The notes beneath the pieces are model-generated. The model was not told the DNA's origin. It searched no databases and was given only the letters and a program-made list of their open reading frames with translations. Below are positions 38,803 to 50,264 of a stretch of 64,000 nucleotides of DNA, piece after piece (position 1 is the stretch's first letter; the number at the start of each line of letters is the position of its first letter). Source of the stretch: Wuchereria bancrofti (lineage: Eukaryota > Nematoda > Chromadorea > Rhabditida > Onchocercidae); the NCBI GenBank assembly GCA_005281725.1, contig SSBO01000007.1, positions 4,098,402-4,162,401 on the forward strand. Reading direction: 5' to 3'. A program made the position numbers and the translations under genes.

Positions 38803-41295
38803 TCACTTTCGTGTTATCACAAGAATGCCAATTAATCTTTCTGTAAAAGAGAAAATGATAAAGGAATGGTGATAATGCATCAATGCTTTGTGCTTTTTTT
38901 TTGCATAAGACTTTCCATCAGTAACTAAAAACATTTGGCAGTTCGATCTTTGCTTCAATGAGCCAAAGCAACACTAGGATAGGATCAGAAGAAATAATTT
39001 ACTACTCTTCATTTATCTTCTGAATTTAAAATCATCTCTTTCTCCACTCCACAACACTACTCTAAGCATCTTGATATGACTTTTCTCGTTTATGATACGA
39101 ATAAATTTCACTACAATTGTATTTCCACTTCGTAATTTTGTTTTTATATTATTTTGCAAAATGCATGCATTTGTTGTTCTATTTATAGAATAGGCCTTGT
39201 AAGACATATTTACTAGGAGTGAATAAAAGTTGAAAACCTAATTGAATATTTTTTTATTCTTAGAAAGCAGAGCACTTCAATCATTACTAAGAAAAATGAG
39301 AAGGACGTCAATATTTTCGTGTTTGCATATGGTTGATGAAATTTGAAAAAAAAAAAACAAAATGATTTTGAATAGTGCATTATTCACTGCTAATACAAAG
39401 TTAGTTGTGAAATGGAAGTAATGGAATGCTGATGAAAGGAATGAGATGTAATATTATTTAAAGTGAACCGATTTTCACTGTCATTTGCTGCTTAGTTCAT
39501 CGTGCAGTTGATATTTGTTCATACAATTTTATAGTTCCATATCTTCTCTCTTGAAGAAATAATGAATAAATTTGATCTTATCCAAAGTAAATTCCGAGAT
39601 CAATTTACTCAGATTCTTAACAACTGGAAGTTTTGCCATTTTTCGGATAATTGGATGGTATCACTTGCTGCACTTTCTATTTTATAACTTGGGGGATTAA
39701 TGAAGTGGTATGTTCCTGTATTCAATTCGAAACTGTACTATTGAAGAAAGTGGAGTCAGTTATTTTTTCCGTAACTTCGTGTGGATAGGACTCTTAATTA
39801 TTTAATAAAGTTTCGGGAAATAATCAGTCTTTCATATATTGAACTGTTTCATCAATGTTCTTAATTACCAAAAAGTCGAACTTCCCGAAATTTGTTCAAC
39901 GAAGAATAACTTTTTGGATGAAACGATTGGCTTCTAAATTCATTTATTAATGATTTTTTAAACCAGTTTTTGTTCAAATGTATGAGTAAAACTTACGAAT
40001 TTCAATAAACAATTGAAATTTAAAAGCAATTCAGGGATTTATTTAGAAAAAAATGAAGAATTGTTGCAGTCAGTGACTTATTCACAGAATCTAATCGAAA
40101 TGGCCTGTATTTCATATTCCCGTTTACTGTTCCTCTAGTTAATTTATGTCACACACTATTTCGATATTACAATACTTCCGGGCAATTCAATTCTTATCAA
40201 ATGATAAGTGTTAACGATTGAACGTAAAATATACCTACAATTAGTTCCACATTTATGCAAATCCTAGGAGTCGTCGATGTCAATTACTTGTTACCATATT
40301 CCACTGCATGTGATAATAGTTTAGCAATTGACTGCTTATGACTTCAGTTACAACACGTAGCAGTCTTCTCGACTTGCCAAAGTTTTTTAAGATAAATGTA
40401 CCAGTATACCTCAAACATGTTTAACTGGCACAATCCAAGACCCTAGCCAATTCAGATCAAACTTCGGATATTATAATTTCAAAATTCTACCTATCTTTTT
40501 TTTCCACCTATCTGTGGGGTGGCTCTTGTTAGCAGTACCTGGACACTTCACATTACGTAAAACATTGTTTTACCATTTCGCTTATTATACCTTTCTTTCT
40601 TCTCTGGAAATCTTACTAATCGATGAAGCACTTGAAACTTTGAAACACAGTATTTCACGAATAAATTTAAATACCCTCCTACACTAACATAATGCAAATA
40701 AAAAACGAACTGATAGGTCCCACGACCCTCTTTCAAACATCCAAAATAATAAAACCTCGTCATTATAAACTTTACTTTTCTGAAACCTCGTTATAAACTT
40801 TAAATATTCTGAAATTTCACGTTCGATTTGAAATGGTAATATTCTGATAACACCACTGCTCAAAATTAGGATTTTATTTTCTTAAACAATGTGAAGAACA
40901 GCAACAGAAACTCAAGGAGAAATCTGATCTGAAAAGGGCAATTCACTTTTACTATAGCATAACATTCTTGAAATCCAATGTCTCTAATATAATAAAACAT
41001 ATAATAAAACTGTAATATAATAAAACCATTGAAGGATAAATATAAAGAAACATTTTCCCAACAGAACAAAGCAAAGAGTAATTTGAAAAACTGAAATTGG
41101 GAAAAATTTTGGAAAAAATTGGAAAAATCCAAGTCAAAAATATATTTACCTAATCACAAAATCTATTGTTCAACACGCAATATCTTATTTACACACGTTG
41201 ATGCAAAACAGAAGTAAGATTCAGCTTATTCACCGGTCTTCCAACGAAGACAACTTGTATTGTACTTGCCCATATGACCCACGAATTTCAGCTGT
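38803..41295. other. Convergent intergenic region between GPCR and kinase
   Basis: It holds the 3' ends of two converging genes. No exon with motif support was seen. An imperfect duplication containing CTCGTTATAAACTTTA or a close variant occurs at about 40755-40803. Minus-strand Phe/Leu-rich frames at 40866-41137 look like A/T composition artefacts. Confidence 0.45.
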
Positions 41296-43641
41296 TCAAT
41301 AAGCCACAGCTTTAACTGATATGGGCTGTGTGCGTAAAATGCTGCTATTCGAGGAGGAAATATGGCGAGTTTTTTTTGGTGGCGAAGAAGGCAGCGCACC
41401 TAGGTCCAAATTAATTGCCAAACAAACCGGTAAGATCAGTGGACATGTGAGAATCTCTACAAATTAAAAGTTCAAAAGAAGACTGAAAGACTTTAAAATT
41501 TGGAACTTTTTAAAAAACCCGAGGATTTAATGTGGAGAAAAAATTCAATGAGTTTTCATTTCTATAAAAAGTTTTAAAAAAACTCAAACATTCGAAGAGA
41601 CCGGCTGTTCAGAATTGGGTGAGAGAAATATTTCTCCAGTGTTTTTTCAGCAAGCTGCATTCGAAAATCCCCTTGAACAACAAAATTATTTGTAACGGTT
41701 ACTTTTTAATACAAACCTTTAAGAAGGGGCCTTTTGTTCTCATTAACATCCAGAATAGAATTGACCAACTTCTTCAAATCATCACTCCAATGTTCAGAGA
41801 TTGGATTATGTTTCCCCTAAAACATTAAAAAATCTCACCTTTGTAAAATATATATTCATAGGAATCCCTTTTTTTTTCCCTTCAAAAAATTTGGTATGAC
41901 AAAAAGCGTTTAATTTCATATGCGGTTTGTGAATAAGAGATAGCAATAAAGAACTCTTTCTTAAACAAGAAATACAAATTTACGGAGGATGAAAGGTACT
42001 TTTGTGATTTTCATGACGATCGATGGTAAATTTTCGCCATCAAATGCTCGTCTTAATTCAGCAAGTTCATATAACACACAGCCTAAAGCCCATAAGTCGC
42101 TTTTCTGATTGTACGCTCTGCCTGAACTCTAAGGAATTTAATTTGTTGCCACAAATAAAGTTGCAAAATAGAAAGTGAGTAAAAAAAGCATAGAAAATAG
42201 TATGGCAGAACAAACATAAAGAAAGCAAAAGACGACAAATGCTGAAATTCAGTACTACCTTCACAGATTTCTGGAGAAAGATAATTCGGTGTGCCAATAA
42301 TTGTTGATGCTAAACTTCTTGTTGATAATTCTTTACTAATTCCGAAATCACTCAATTTAACAATTGTTCGTTTCTTATTTAACAAAATATTTTGCGTTTT
42401 CAAATCTCTATGAAGTATTTGCTTGGAATGCATATATTCAAGTCCAATAGCAACCTGCAAATATTTCAAGAAGCTTTATGTTTTTATTAATCAATAAAGG
42501 GAATATGGAAATAATACTGTCGTGACATCTGTAATTTTATTATCATTATTATCATTCATTATTGCTATTACTATCACTCATTACTACCATTATCATTGTC
42601 ATTATTTATCATCATCATCACTGTTGTTATTATTGTTTATTATTGTTACTATTGTTGTTGTTATTGTTTGTTATTATTATTGCTGTTATTATTATTAATT
42701 GCTGATTAGAGAAAACAAACAGTGAAGTTAAAGCTTCTTGTAAATTCTGTTCAAGACATGTTGAAATTTATTAACTGCGAAAAAGAAGTATAGTTCACCT
42801 AATTAGTAAAAATACCCACGATTCTATTTGAAAATTTGCTTGCCGAAGGTTTCAGTGTAAATGGTATCGTTTCAATTTCACTCTTTGATAATTCTTAATT
42901 TGTCAGCAAAGACCAACTTGTGTGAAATAATTGAGCACTATATTCTCAATAAATTTGATTCCTTTTTGTTCCGAAATCATTTTATCCATTGTCCCACCCT
43001 CAGCGTACTGCATAACAATCGAAAAAGCATTTTCGGTCTTAAAAATAATCAAATTACCACCGAAAGGTCATTCAGACACTGTCAAAATTTTACCGGTGAC
43101 ATATGCTGAAAAGTATTTTTCTGACTTGTCCGGGAAAAATGGGGCAGCTTCAGTGATCTCAACCTAGCAATCAACAAATGACAAGAACCTTGAAAGACTC
43201 ATAGTATCCAATAATATGAGGATGATGAAGGCGTTTCAGTAGCGTTACTTCGCCTGAAATACTTGCACAATGCCTGAAATTGCTAAAAATACGGAGCCAT
43301 CACGCATACTGTCCGTTGAACTCAATGTCTTCAAAAGTGAAATGTTTACAATCATAATCCATTTCACCAGCTAATTTCAAATAATATTGATAAGGATTAA
43401 TAAGAATTTCGAACATGCTAATCAAATAAGGAAGATTGAGTGAAAGTTTGCCTCTTGCAAGACATCTCCAGACAAAAAAAATCAAACCCATGATAGCGTT
43501 CTGTTCCTCTGGCGTGAGTCCCTCTAATGCCACTGTTTTGATGATAACTTTTTGTCGAAAAATGTCATCTTTACGCTGACAAAGCCAACAGACGCCATGA
43601 GCTCCACGTCCTACTACTGAGATCTTCTCGTAGTCGTCCAT
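41296..43641 (-). CDS. nekl-2: NIMA-related protein kinase, NEKL-2/NEK8 type
   Basis: A Ser/Thr kinase. In C. elegans NEKL-2 works with ankyrin-repeat MLT-2/MLT-4 partners in epidermal endocytosis and molting. Seven exons (43488-43641, 43189-43253, 42918-43037, 42259-42454, 42000-42121, 41717-41816, 41296-41456) give 305 residues. Kinase marks in order: Gly loop VVGRGAHGVCWLC, VIIK lysine, GEVTLLKRL, hinge region VMQYAEGGT, catalytic loop HRDLKTQN, DFG in KLSDFGISKEL, and APE-equivalent GTPNYLSPEICEG. YNQKSDLWALGCVLYEL and RAFDGENLP follow. The short tail (about 50 residues) lacks the RCC1 repeats of vertebrate NEK8, as in C. elegans NEKL-2. The closest recalled match is C. elegans ZC581.1. 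The ATG gives the expected MDDYEKISVVGRG start. Confidence 0.95.
42537..42702. repeat. Trinucleotide (ATT/ATC/GTT) tract in a kinase intron
   Basis: About 165 bases of nearly uninterrupted three-base periodic sequence (ATT, ATC, GTT and CATT variants) lie in the intron between the 42918 and 42454 exons of the NEK gene. It is unlike the surrounding sequence and is a candidate length-polymorphic locus. Confidence 0.8.
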
Positions 43642-44614
43642 GTAAATTCATTAATTTTTACTGAACAAGGAACCTATAAAGATCTGTTGATAAAGATCTT
43701 AAAGATCGGTACACACTGCAGCTTGACACTGGAATGGAAATATGAAATTAAGTTTCACCAAATGTGAAGTCTGATTTAACTGCACTTCATCCCTCCATTT
43801 GGTCAACTATAACATTGCAAGCTGATATAAAGTATGACAAATAGAGATTATTGTATAAGGTCTCGACGGCAATGTTGATGTTTCCCCTCCACAAAAAATG
43901 GCATTTATTACTTCTGCGGTCCATGTCCAACTCGCGACATGTGCACAGCATGATCCTGACTTATGAAAATTGAAGGTATATCAACATGAGGAAAATTATC
44001 CAGTAAGATAAAACGTAGAACAGAAGAGATGCAAGAGCTGCGTTCCATGAACTAATTTATGTGGAAAATTATAGATTAAGCAAAGCACCATCATTTGTGG
44101 ACTAAATAAATTTGAGTTTTTTTCACTAACTTCCCACACTACGATGAAGTTAAGTTGGCTTTACACAAATTGAGAGACATTTAGTATCATACAAGCCATA
44201 CGTAAAAGGGAACGCACTGGAATATATGATTATCATACTGAATCTTTATCACGTTAGAATGAGACATGCTAACATGCAAACTGTCCAAGGATATGTACTC
44301 AACCAGTTGTTCAAAGAGAAAGTATTTCAAGATCCGAGAAAGATGCGGCCATCATTTGCATGCAGCATGTTTACCGTAACAGCTACCACTAGTTCGTCCT
44401 GGCAACCTAGCGATTCACAAAGTTCACGTACGCTTCTATGAAATAAAATACAAAATGTATGTATAAGTTGTCATCATCAATACCTATCGATACTTACGGG
44501 ACTGATGCGCATTCGGCCCCACAATTATTCTAATTATTTAAATTTACTTATGCAAAGATACGGTTGAAATATTCTGTATAGGTGAAGTTGCATAATTAGA
44601 AGCAATTCAGGGAC
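43642..44614. other. Divergent intergenic region between NEK kinase and MSP gene
   Basis: Carries the 5' flanks of two divergently transcribed genes. A plus-strand frame at 44226-44441 has no motif and no splice context. No other gene was recognised. Confidence 0.5.
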
Positions 44615-44617
44615 AGT

Positions 44618-44742
44618 TATATAAAGCGAGTTTCAAGTCCAACATTCAGTTTTTCCTTCAGTCGAAGCGCACAAAGGTTGTGTGGTGTGATACTTACTCT
44701 TGTTGGCATTTATTGAAGTGAAAGAGTAGTGAAAAGATAAGA
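44618..44742 (+). promoter_or_regulatory. Putative promoter of the MSP-domain gene
   Basis: A good TATA box (TATATAAA, 44618-44625) and a GATA-factor site (AGATAAG, 44736-44742) lie 240 and 125 bases before the start codon. GATA sites are a known feature of MSP promoters in C. elegans sperm development. A short upstream open frame starting at ATG 44749 (MLWDYRGG, ending TAA) sits in the leader unless it is spliced out. Confidence 0.45.
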
Positions 44743-44865
44743 TTAAGATGCTCTGGGATTACCGCGGGGGAACCTCCTTAACCGTTACTTCCTAAACTCC
44801 TTCCCCTTATCTCGAAGATGAGGAGCTATCTCCAAATCTCGATCTTGCAGACAACCTAGCACACA

Positions 44866-45413
44866 ATGGGTGACGCTCCAGCAGAGGGTGCACCGCCACC
44901 AGAGGCTGCAGCACCACCAGCAGAAGGTGCACCACTAGCAGCAGGCGCACCGGCAGAGGGAGCAGCTCCAGCGGAAGCTGCTGCTGCCCCCCCGCCTGGA
45001 CCACCGACGCTAAACATCGATCCACCAGCTGCTCAGGTACCTGCTGCAGGCGGACAGTCTGTACATCAAATCGCTAATCCAAGTGGTGTTCGCTTGGCCT
45101 TCAAGGTCGTGACTTCGAATTTCCGACATTTCTCAGTATGGTTTACTTATTCAGAAAAAGAGATCCAGTAAAATTCGTTCGCTTGCAGGTAAAGTCGACG
45201 AACAATAACGATTATCGTCTGAAACCGGTGTATGGATTCGTCGAGCCGGGGGCAACAGCTCCACTGGAAATCACCCGTACAGCCGGGCCACCGAAAGAAG
45301 ATAAATTTGTCATTCAGTTCAAGGAAGCAACTGCAGATGCTGCTGACCCCGCGGCTATTTTCAAGGGGGGACCACCGGCCGGGGAAGTTACCTTGCCTAT
45401 TATGGCTCAATAA
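44866..45413 (+). CDS. MSP-domain sperm protein (SSP/MFP1-like)
   Basis: A small major-sperm-protein-fold protein, likely of the sperm cytoskeleton. Two exons (44866-45105, 45189-45413) join at AFK|VKSTNNNDY to give 154 residues. The first roughly 55 residues are almost entirely Ala, Pro, Glu and Gly in an imperfect repeat (EGAPPPEAAAPPAEGAP). They precede the MSP domain: LNIDPPAAQVPAAGGQSVHQ, NPSGVRLAFK, NNNDYRLKPVYGFVEPG, LEITRTAGPPKEDKFVIQF. The domain resembles single-domain sperm-specific SSP proteins and Ascaris fibre protein MFP1 more than true MSP. The codons of the N-terminal part are markedly G+C-rich compared with the region. The stop codon overlaps a polyadenylation signal. Confidence 0.9.
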
Positions 45414-45414
45414 A
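45409..45414 (+). terminator. Poly(A) signal overlapping the MSP-gene stop codon
   Basis: AATAAA overlaps the TAA stop of the MSP-domain gene (45411-45413). If used, the 3' UTR would be only about 10-30 bases, consistent with compact nematode sperm genes. A later signal cannot be excluded. Confidence 0.5.
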
Positions 45415-46437
45415 TATTCAGCGGCTTTCTCGGATACTCTCGATTACAACCTTTCTTCACCTACCTATCAACAAAGGATTATTTTTTCTAAAAACTGATT
45501 TGGGATAATAAGTACGCTTCGATCCACTGAAGTAAATTTTTAACGATAAATCAGTATCCATGCTTCAACATGTGGATAATGTGTATTGCCTGTGTAACTT
45601 TCGCGCTTGCTCCGATCTGTGCTGCACTGCCGCCATCCACGCATGTGATAAATGTATTTGTATGATGTCCACGCACAGTATTGTCGCTCTTTTAAATCTT
45701 CAGAGACAGTTTAAGTTTCTGGCTTATGACCACAAAATCGAATTTTATGTAGTTTTTGTTGAAGTAGTCTCATATACTCGGATGAACAGATCTACCGAGT
45801 AAAGAGTTTGGTGGGATTCACTACTTATCACAAGATTCCTTTATCAGCGGTTTCTTGAACCGTTCAAAAGCAAACAGAGAGCGTCTACCATATTTAGTAT
45901 AGCTATTAGTTTGATGTATGAAAAATGTTATCTGCAGGGGATTAAGTGAATCACTAGAGAGTAATTAGGTGAATCATAGAAGAGTAATTAAGTAATTCAC
46001 CGAAGAGTAATTGGAAAATCAAACAATGAAAATGAAGAGTTGATGACAGTATTGCCGGAACGCAAATTGCATGACGGTTACCTAAATTTGAAAGTGCGCG
46101 TACGAAGTCACGTTCGTGCTTTCTGTTGTGGCTTTTTTCCCAGGCGTGTGTTTGCAAAAGGTTCAATAATTTGAGTCCGAAGGATTCAATAGACTATTTT
46201 AGATGCTTGAGACCTTGTCTTCCAATCTTTACAATCTTTACGTGCGATTATTGGTTACGATTTCCTCACATTTAGTTTTTTGCTATGCGAATTATTTACT
46301 CCATCGCAAATTTCGCAGAATGATCATCGTCTCCTCATTTTCAGTTCGTTTAGACGGTGAATCAATCACTATTAGTCAATGAAGAAGGATAGCTGTTAGT
46401 AATAAGTTGTTCTATCAGCTAGCACACACATACATTG
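45415..46437. other. Intergenic DNA between MSP and B3GNTL1 genes
   Basis: Contains short frames without motif and the tandem repeat at 45938-46013. The right end carries the leader of the glycosyltransferase gene. Confidence 0.5.
45938..46013. repeat. Imperfect tandem repeat, three units of about 25 bp
   Basis: Three diverged units share the core GAAGAGTAATTAAGTGAATCA or close variants. No coding potential or function is apparent. Confidence 0.7.
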
Positions 46438-48819
46438 ATGAATAACAACCCTGTTGTTATTGTAAGTATGATTTTCTCATTTATAAACCCTGAAGATATG
46501 ATATAAACGCATTAGATTGATTCTTACACAGTATATGCAATGACAAACATGCATTTCTATTGTCTGAGTGTAGCTATGTTTTACAACAAAAACTTTTCAT
46601 AATTTTTTGGAACTTATTTACTAACAGCTATGGAAATTGTTTGAATCGTAAAGAAGCGATTAGTAAATAAGGGGAATTTTCATTAATTATCGTATCTTGT
46701 CAACAACTAGCTGGACTTCAAGTTGAGTACTTTCTCTCCTCAATATAACTTTACTGTTGAGTTCAAATCCTAATCTCTGCGTTATATAAGTCATTTAACT
46801 ATTAATTGCCGCTCTTTTTCTGGATTTTTTTTTATTTTTTTTCGATATTTTGTGTAATTATTAATTATACATTTACCTAGATAAGTTTTAGAGTGCAATA
46901 ATTCCAGTGAAAGATGGTAGTGCACCATTTGTCCATGTGTTTGGATTCACTTCTTGAGCAGGTGATCTGTCCAGAATTTGTTATTGAGGTGAGTTTTTTC
47001 TTCACTAAAGCAATAGTAAATGTAAAAGATGAATTTTGTTCAAAAAATGTTTCAGTACTTTAGGTTTCATTATTCGATGATGGCAGTACAGATAATACTT
47101 CTAGTATCATAACACTCCATAGATCGAGTTTTTTGAAAAAAGGCATCAATGTCATTCTTGGAAGTAGCGGAAATTCCAGAGGTATTTTGTTTTAATTCTT
47201 GTCTTAATAGTAATTATATCTGTTTGACATTCTTGACATTTCTATCGAATTTTGCTTTTTATTAGTTCTTTTCGATTTCCTTTAACTTTCGAGAGATTCA
47301 GCTACATCTTTACTCAGTTTTCAGGTGTGGGTTTCGCAAAAAACAACTGTGTGCAACAGTGTAGTGGATCTGTTTTAATATTTTGCGATGCAGACGATAT
47401 CTCGATAAAGCACCGTTTCATCTCATTATATAATGTTTTGCGTAATGCACCGAGACCTGACTTGACTCTTATTGGTTCAAGATTCGAACGCATACCAGCT
47501 GGGTCAACATCACGTTATACTCAGTGGGCTAATTCACTCAACAGTAAAGAAATTTATGACCAGGTATATATCACAGTGCGTTTATTTTCAGAAATGGGCT
47601 AGGGAGTATGGATTAGATGAAGCATATCTCGTGACAATGGTGGTATGTTTGAATTAAATTTGAATTGGTGAATTTTTTATTTGCGTAAGTGAATTTACTT
47701 CTCAGAAAAAAATTCAGATAAAACAAGTTTCAGTTAGCCAGTTTGTAACTTGTTATGATAAGCAGTGCAAAAAATTTTTCTGTTTACATTTTGTCATGAA
47801 GTCTTTTAATATGCTCTTTGTCCATAGTGGTTACTTTGTTTTATGTTTTTCTAAATTTTTGAGATTAAACGTTCATAAATGTTCATAGATTTTCACTTCT
47901 TATGGTCCCTCAGTGATTGCTCCAACTTGGTGTATGTCGAAAAAGCTCTTTAATAAGGTTGGAGGTTTTCATGAGGCAGAGCCAGTGGGTTATCCGGAAG
48001 ATTTGCGCTTTTTCTATGATGCTTTGAAAATTGGGGCAGATTTTATGAAGGTATTAGATTTCTAATATGTTTTAAAATATAATTTCCGTCACTCTTTAGA
48101 ACTTAGCACAAATGCGACTCATTCTGGAATCCAACATACAATTCTTTTTTTGTAATGATTTACGAAACCACTTTTTAAATTGTCTTTCACAGGTTGAGGA
48201 ATCTCTGGTAATTTATCGTTATCATCCAAAATGTGCCTCTCTAGATGTAACGGAAGAAATGATATGGAAGATACGTATAGCCATGTTTGAGGATCTGGTT
48301 CTTTCGAAATGGAAAAAATTTATGGTTTGGGGTGCTGGTAAAGTTGGAAAAAAGTTTTACAGGTGATTGCTTTCCTTGTTTTATTTTCTAAACTTATATG
48401 TTGCTACGATATGCTAATTTACCGTTATATGATGATGGCATCGTTGTTGTTAGGTTTCCAACTTTTGGTTATGATCTACAGGGAAATTAATTTTTCAGAT
48501 CATTAAGCAATGAAAACCGTTTAAAGGTGGTAGCTTTTTGCGATATTGATGCAAAAAAACTCCACTGTGGGCGTCATGAGTACTTTATTCCAGGTCAACG
48601 GAGAGTTCTTGCTACAGTCCCAATTATCCCACTGAGGTGAGTTCTCACATCCTGTTCTTTGTTCTTGTTATACGTTTAATTATTTGTTTGATTTTCAGCG
48701 AAATGGTTGCTCCGATTGCAATATGTTTAAAAATGGATTCTCTTGTTTGTCAAGAAGTAAGGAAGATATTAAGAACTCGTGAAATGGTCGAGGGAATGGA
48801 TTATTTTTATCTTGGGTAG
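46438..48819 (+). CDS. B3GNTL1: B3GNTL1-type GT2 glycosyltransferase (queuosine-tRNA galactosyltransferase family)
   Basis: Human B3GNTL1 (QTGAL) adds galactose from UDP-galactose to queuosine at the wobble position of tRNA-Tyr. Eight exons were assigned: 46438-46461, 46892-46988, 47064-47181, 47325-47563, 47889-48050, 48193-48362, 48499-48636 and 48699-48819. Motifs in order: IIPVKDGSAPF (GT-A start), CLDSLLEQ, VSLFDDGSTDNTSSI, SRGVGFAKNNCVQQCSG, the metal-binding LIFCDADD, IGSRFERIPAGSTSRYTQW, IFTSYGPSVIAPTWCMSK, PVGYPEDLRFFYDALK, VIYRYHPKCAS, KFMVWGAGKVGKKFYR and LKVVAFCDIDAKKL. These align collinearly with the human protein. All exons join in phase except exon 2, which is 97 bases long. 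Its first half (PVKDGSAPFVH) and second half (CLDSLLEQVICPEF) lie in frames one base apart around 46935-46941. This is a frameshift or a sequence error. A spurious open frame at 47593-47657 lies within an intron. Confidence 0.88.
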
Positions 48820-50254
48820 TTTTGTCGCTGTTTAAAAGTAAAAGGAGCAGTAGATGAACTAAGTTAATTCACTAAAGAAAAAATAGAAAAAAGGAAATTC
48901 CCGAACTATTATATAAAAGTAAGTAATCAAGTTTTTAAATTATAAAATAAAAACATATCGAAAAAAGAAACATGTTATGTACTATCACTATCATTTTAAG
49001 ATGATCTTATCCATTAGTCCGATTAAACTGCCTTTTACGTCTTACACTAGAAGTATAACAATTTCCATTAATATTTCGCAAAAATTATTATTTAGTTTAT
49101 TTGTATTCAAAGAAGTAGTTTATTGATTAAACACTGAGTACTACTTGTAATAAGCTTTTGAAACATATATAACCTTCGTCATTGATTTTGCATCTCTTCT
49201 AGTGTTTATTTGTTGCTTTTGTGACGGAAAGGTTTAAATAGTTTTATAAATCTTTTTGATGTTTTTAATGTATTGAATTTTTGAGATTTCAGTTTAAAAT
49301 GTTTACTATAGATGATGGCAACTGTAAAATTGTTATTTTTCATTGCTATGAAGTGCTTGCGCTATTTAGCTTGACTTTGCACGTAATTTGGCTATCTTAT
49401 AAGTGGACAAATTATTTTTCATCTTGATCTCATTTCTACATTTTGATGTTTCATTTTCATTGCTGCTAACTGTTTGATATTTCACTTCCACTGATATTAA
49501 ATATACATCCAAAAGCATCTTTAAAGTGTCTTTTATATTTCAGAATCTAATTTTAAATCTTTCCACTTTTTGATTAAAATTTATCTTTTTCTTGCTGTTT
49601 ATAACCATCTTGAAATAAATGCTAAAATTTATACAGAAATAAGAAATTGAGACTGAATAGCACGGTTTTATCAAGTTTATCTTTATAACTTTTGCTACAC
49701 TTGCTTCTGAGAATGTGTTGTTTCTATTGCTTGGTTCCAAGAAGAGATTCCTGGGATGATTAATTTTTAATGCGGGCAAACTGTATTGCTTGTGAATCTC
49801 ACTAAATATTATATTTCACCTAATCTTCAACTAAAGCAGTTCGCAATCGATTTGAATTCATTTCCCACTATTGAGCTAATTTATGATGATCGTAGGAAGG
49901 GGAAAGCACAATTTCAAGATGTTTCAAGACGTATTATCTTACAAGAAGTTTACGGAACCTAGTATGTCTGCTTATGTTACTGGGACTTGGTGTATTTTAT
50001 TGAGAGTAGATAACGGAGTATTTAACCTTATTAAACAACGTTTGCATCTACTTCAGATTTTTTAAGTGTCCTCACTTTTCATTCATAGAATTCACAGTTT
50101 ATTTATCGATTAAAATACATTTATTCCCTTCTCTTTCTCAGCAAAAAAATCAGTTCTTTTGGTACTGAGAAATCTTGCAGTTAAGATCGGAGCTTAAGCA
50201 CCTTCATCTGAATTATATTGATTTCCAATATAAAAATTTGAGAAATAAACTTTG
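48820..50254. other. Intergenic DNA between B3GNTL1 and ferredoxin genes
   Basis: A/T-rich sequence with no recognisable exon. The two flanking genes share a strand, but 1.4 kb separates them, which is long for a nematode operon. Confidence 0.5.
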
Positions 50255-50264
50255 TTTCTTATAG
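50255..50264 (+). promoter_or_regulatory. Probable trans-splice acceptor at the ferredoxin start codon
   Basis: TTTCTTATAG abuts the first ATG of the ferredoxin gene with zero spacing. That arrangement suits spliced-leader addition or an upstream non-coding exon. Confidence 0.5.

Noticed and set aside
47593..47657. Extra B3GNTL1 exon (KWAREYGLDEAYLV)
   Set aside because: The 47563 donor joins in phase to the 47889 exon, whose IFTSYGPSVIAPTW follows directly in the human alignment; the extra piece has no counterpart.
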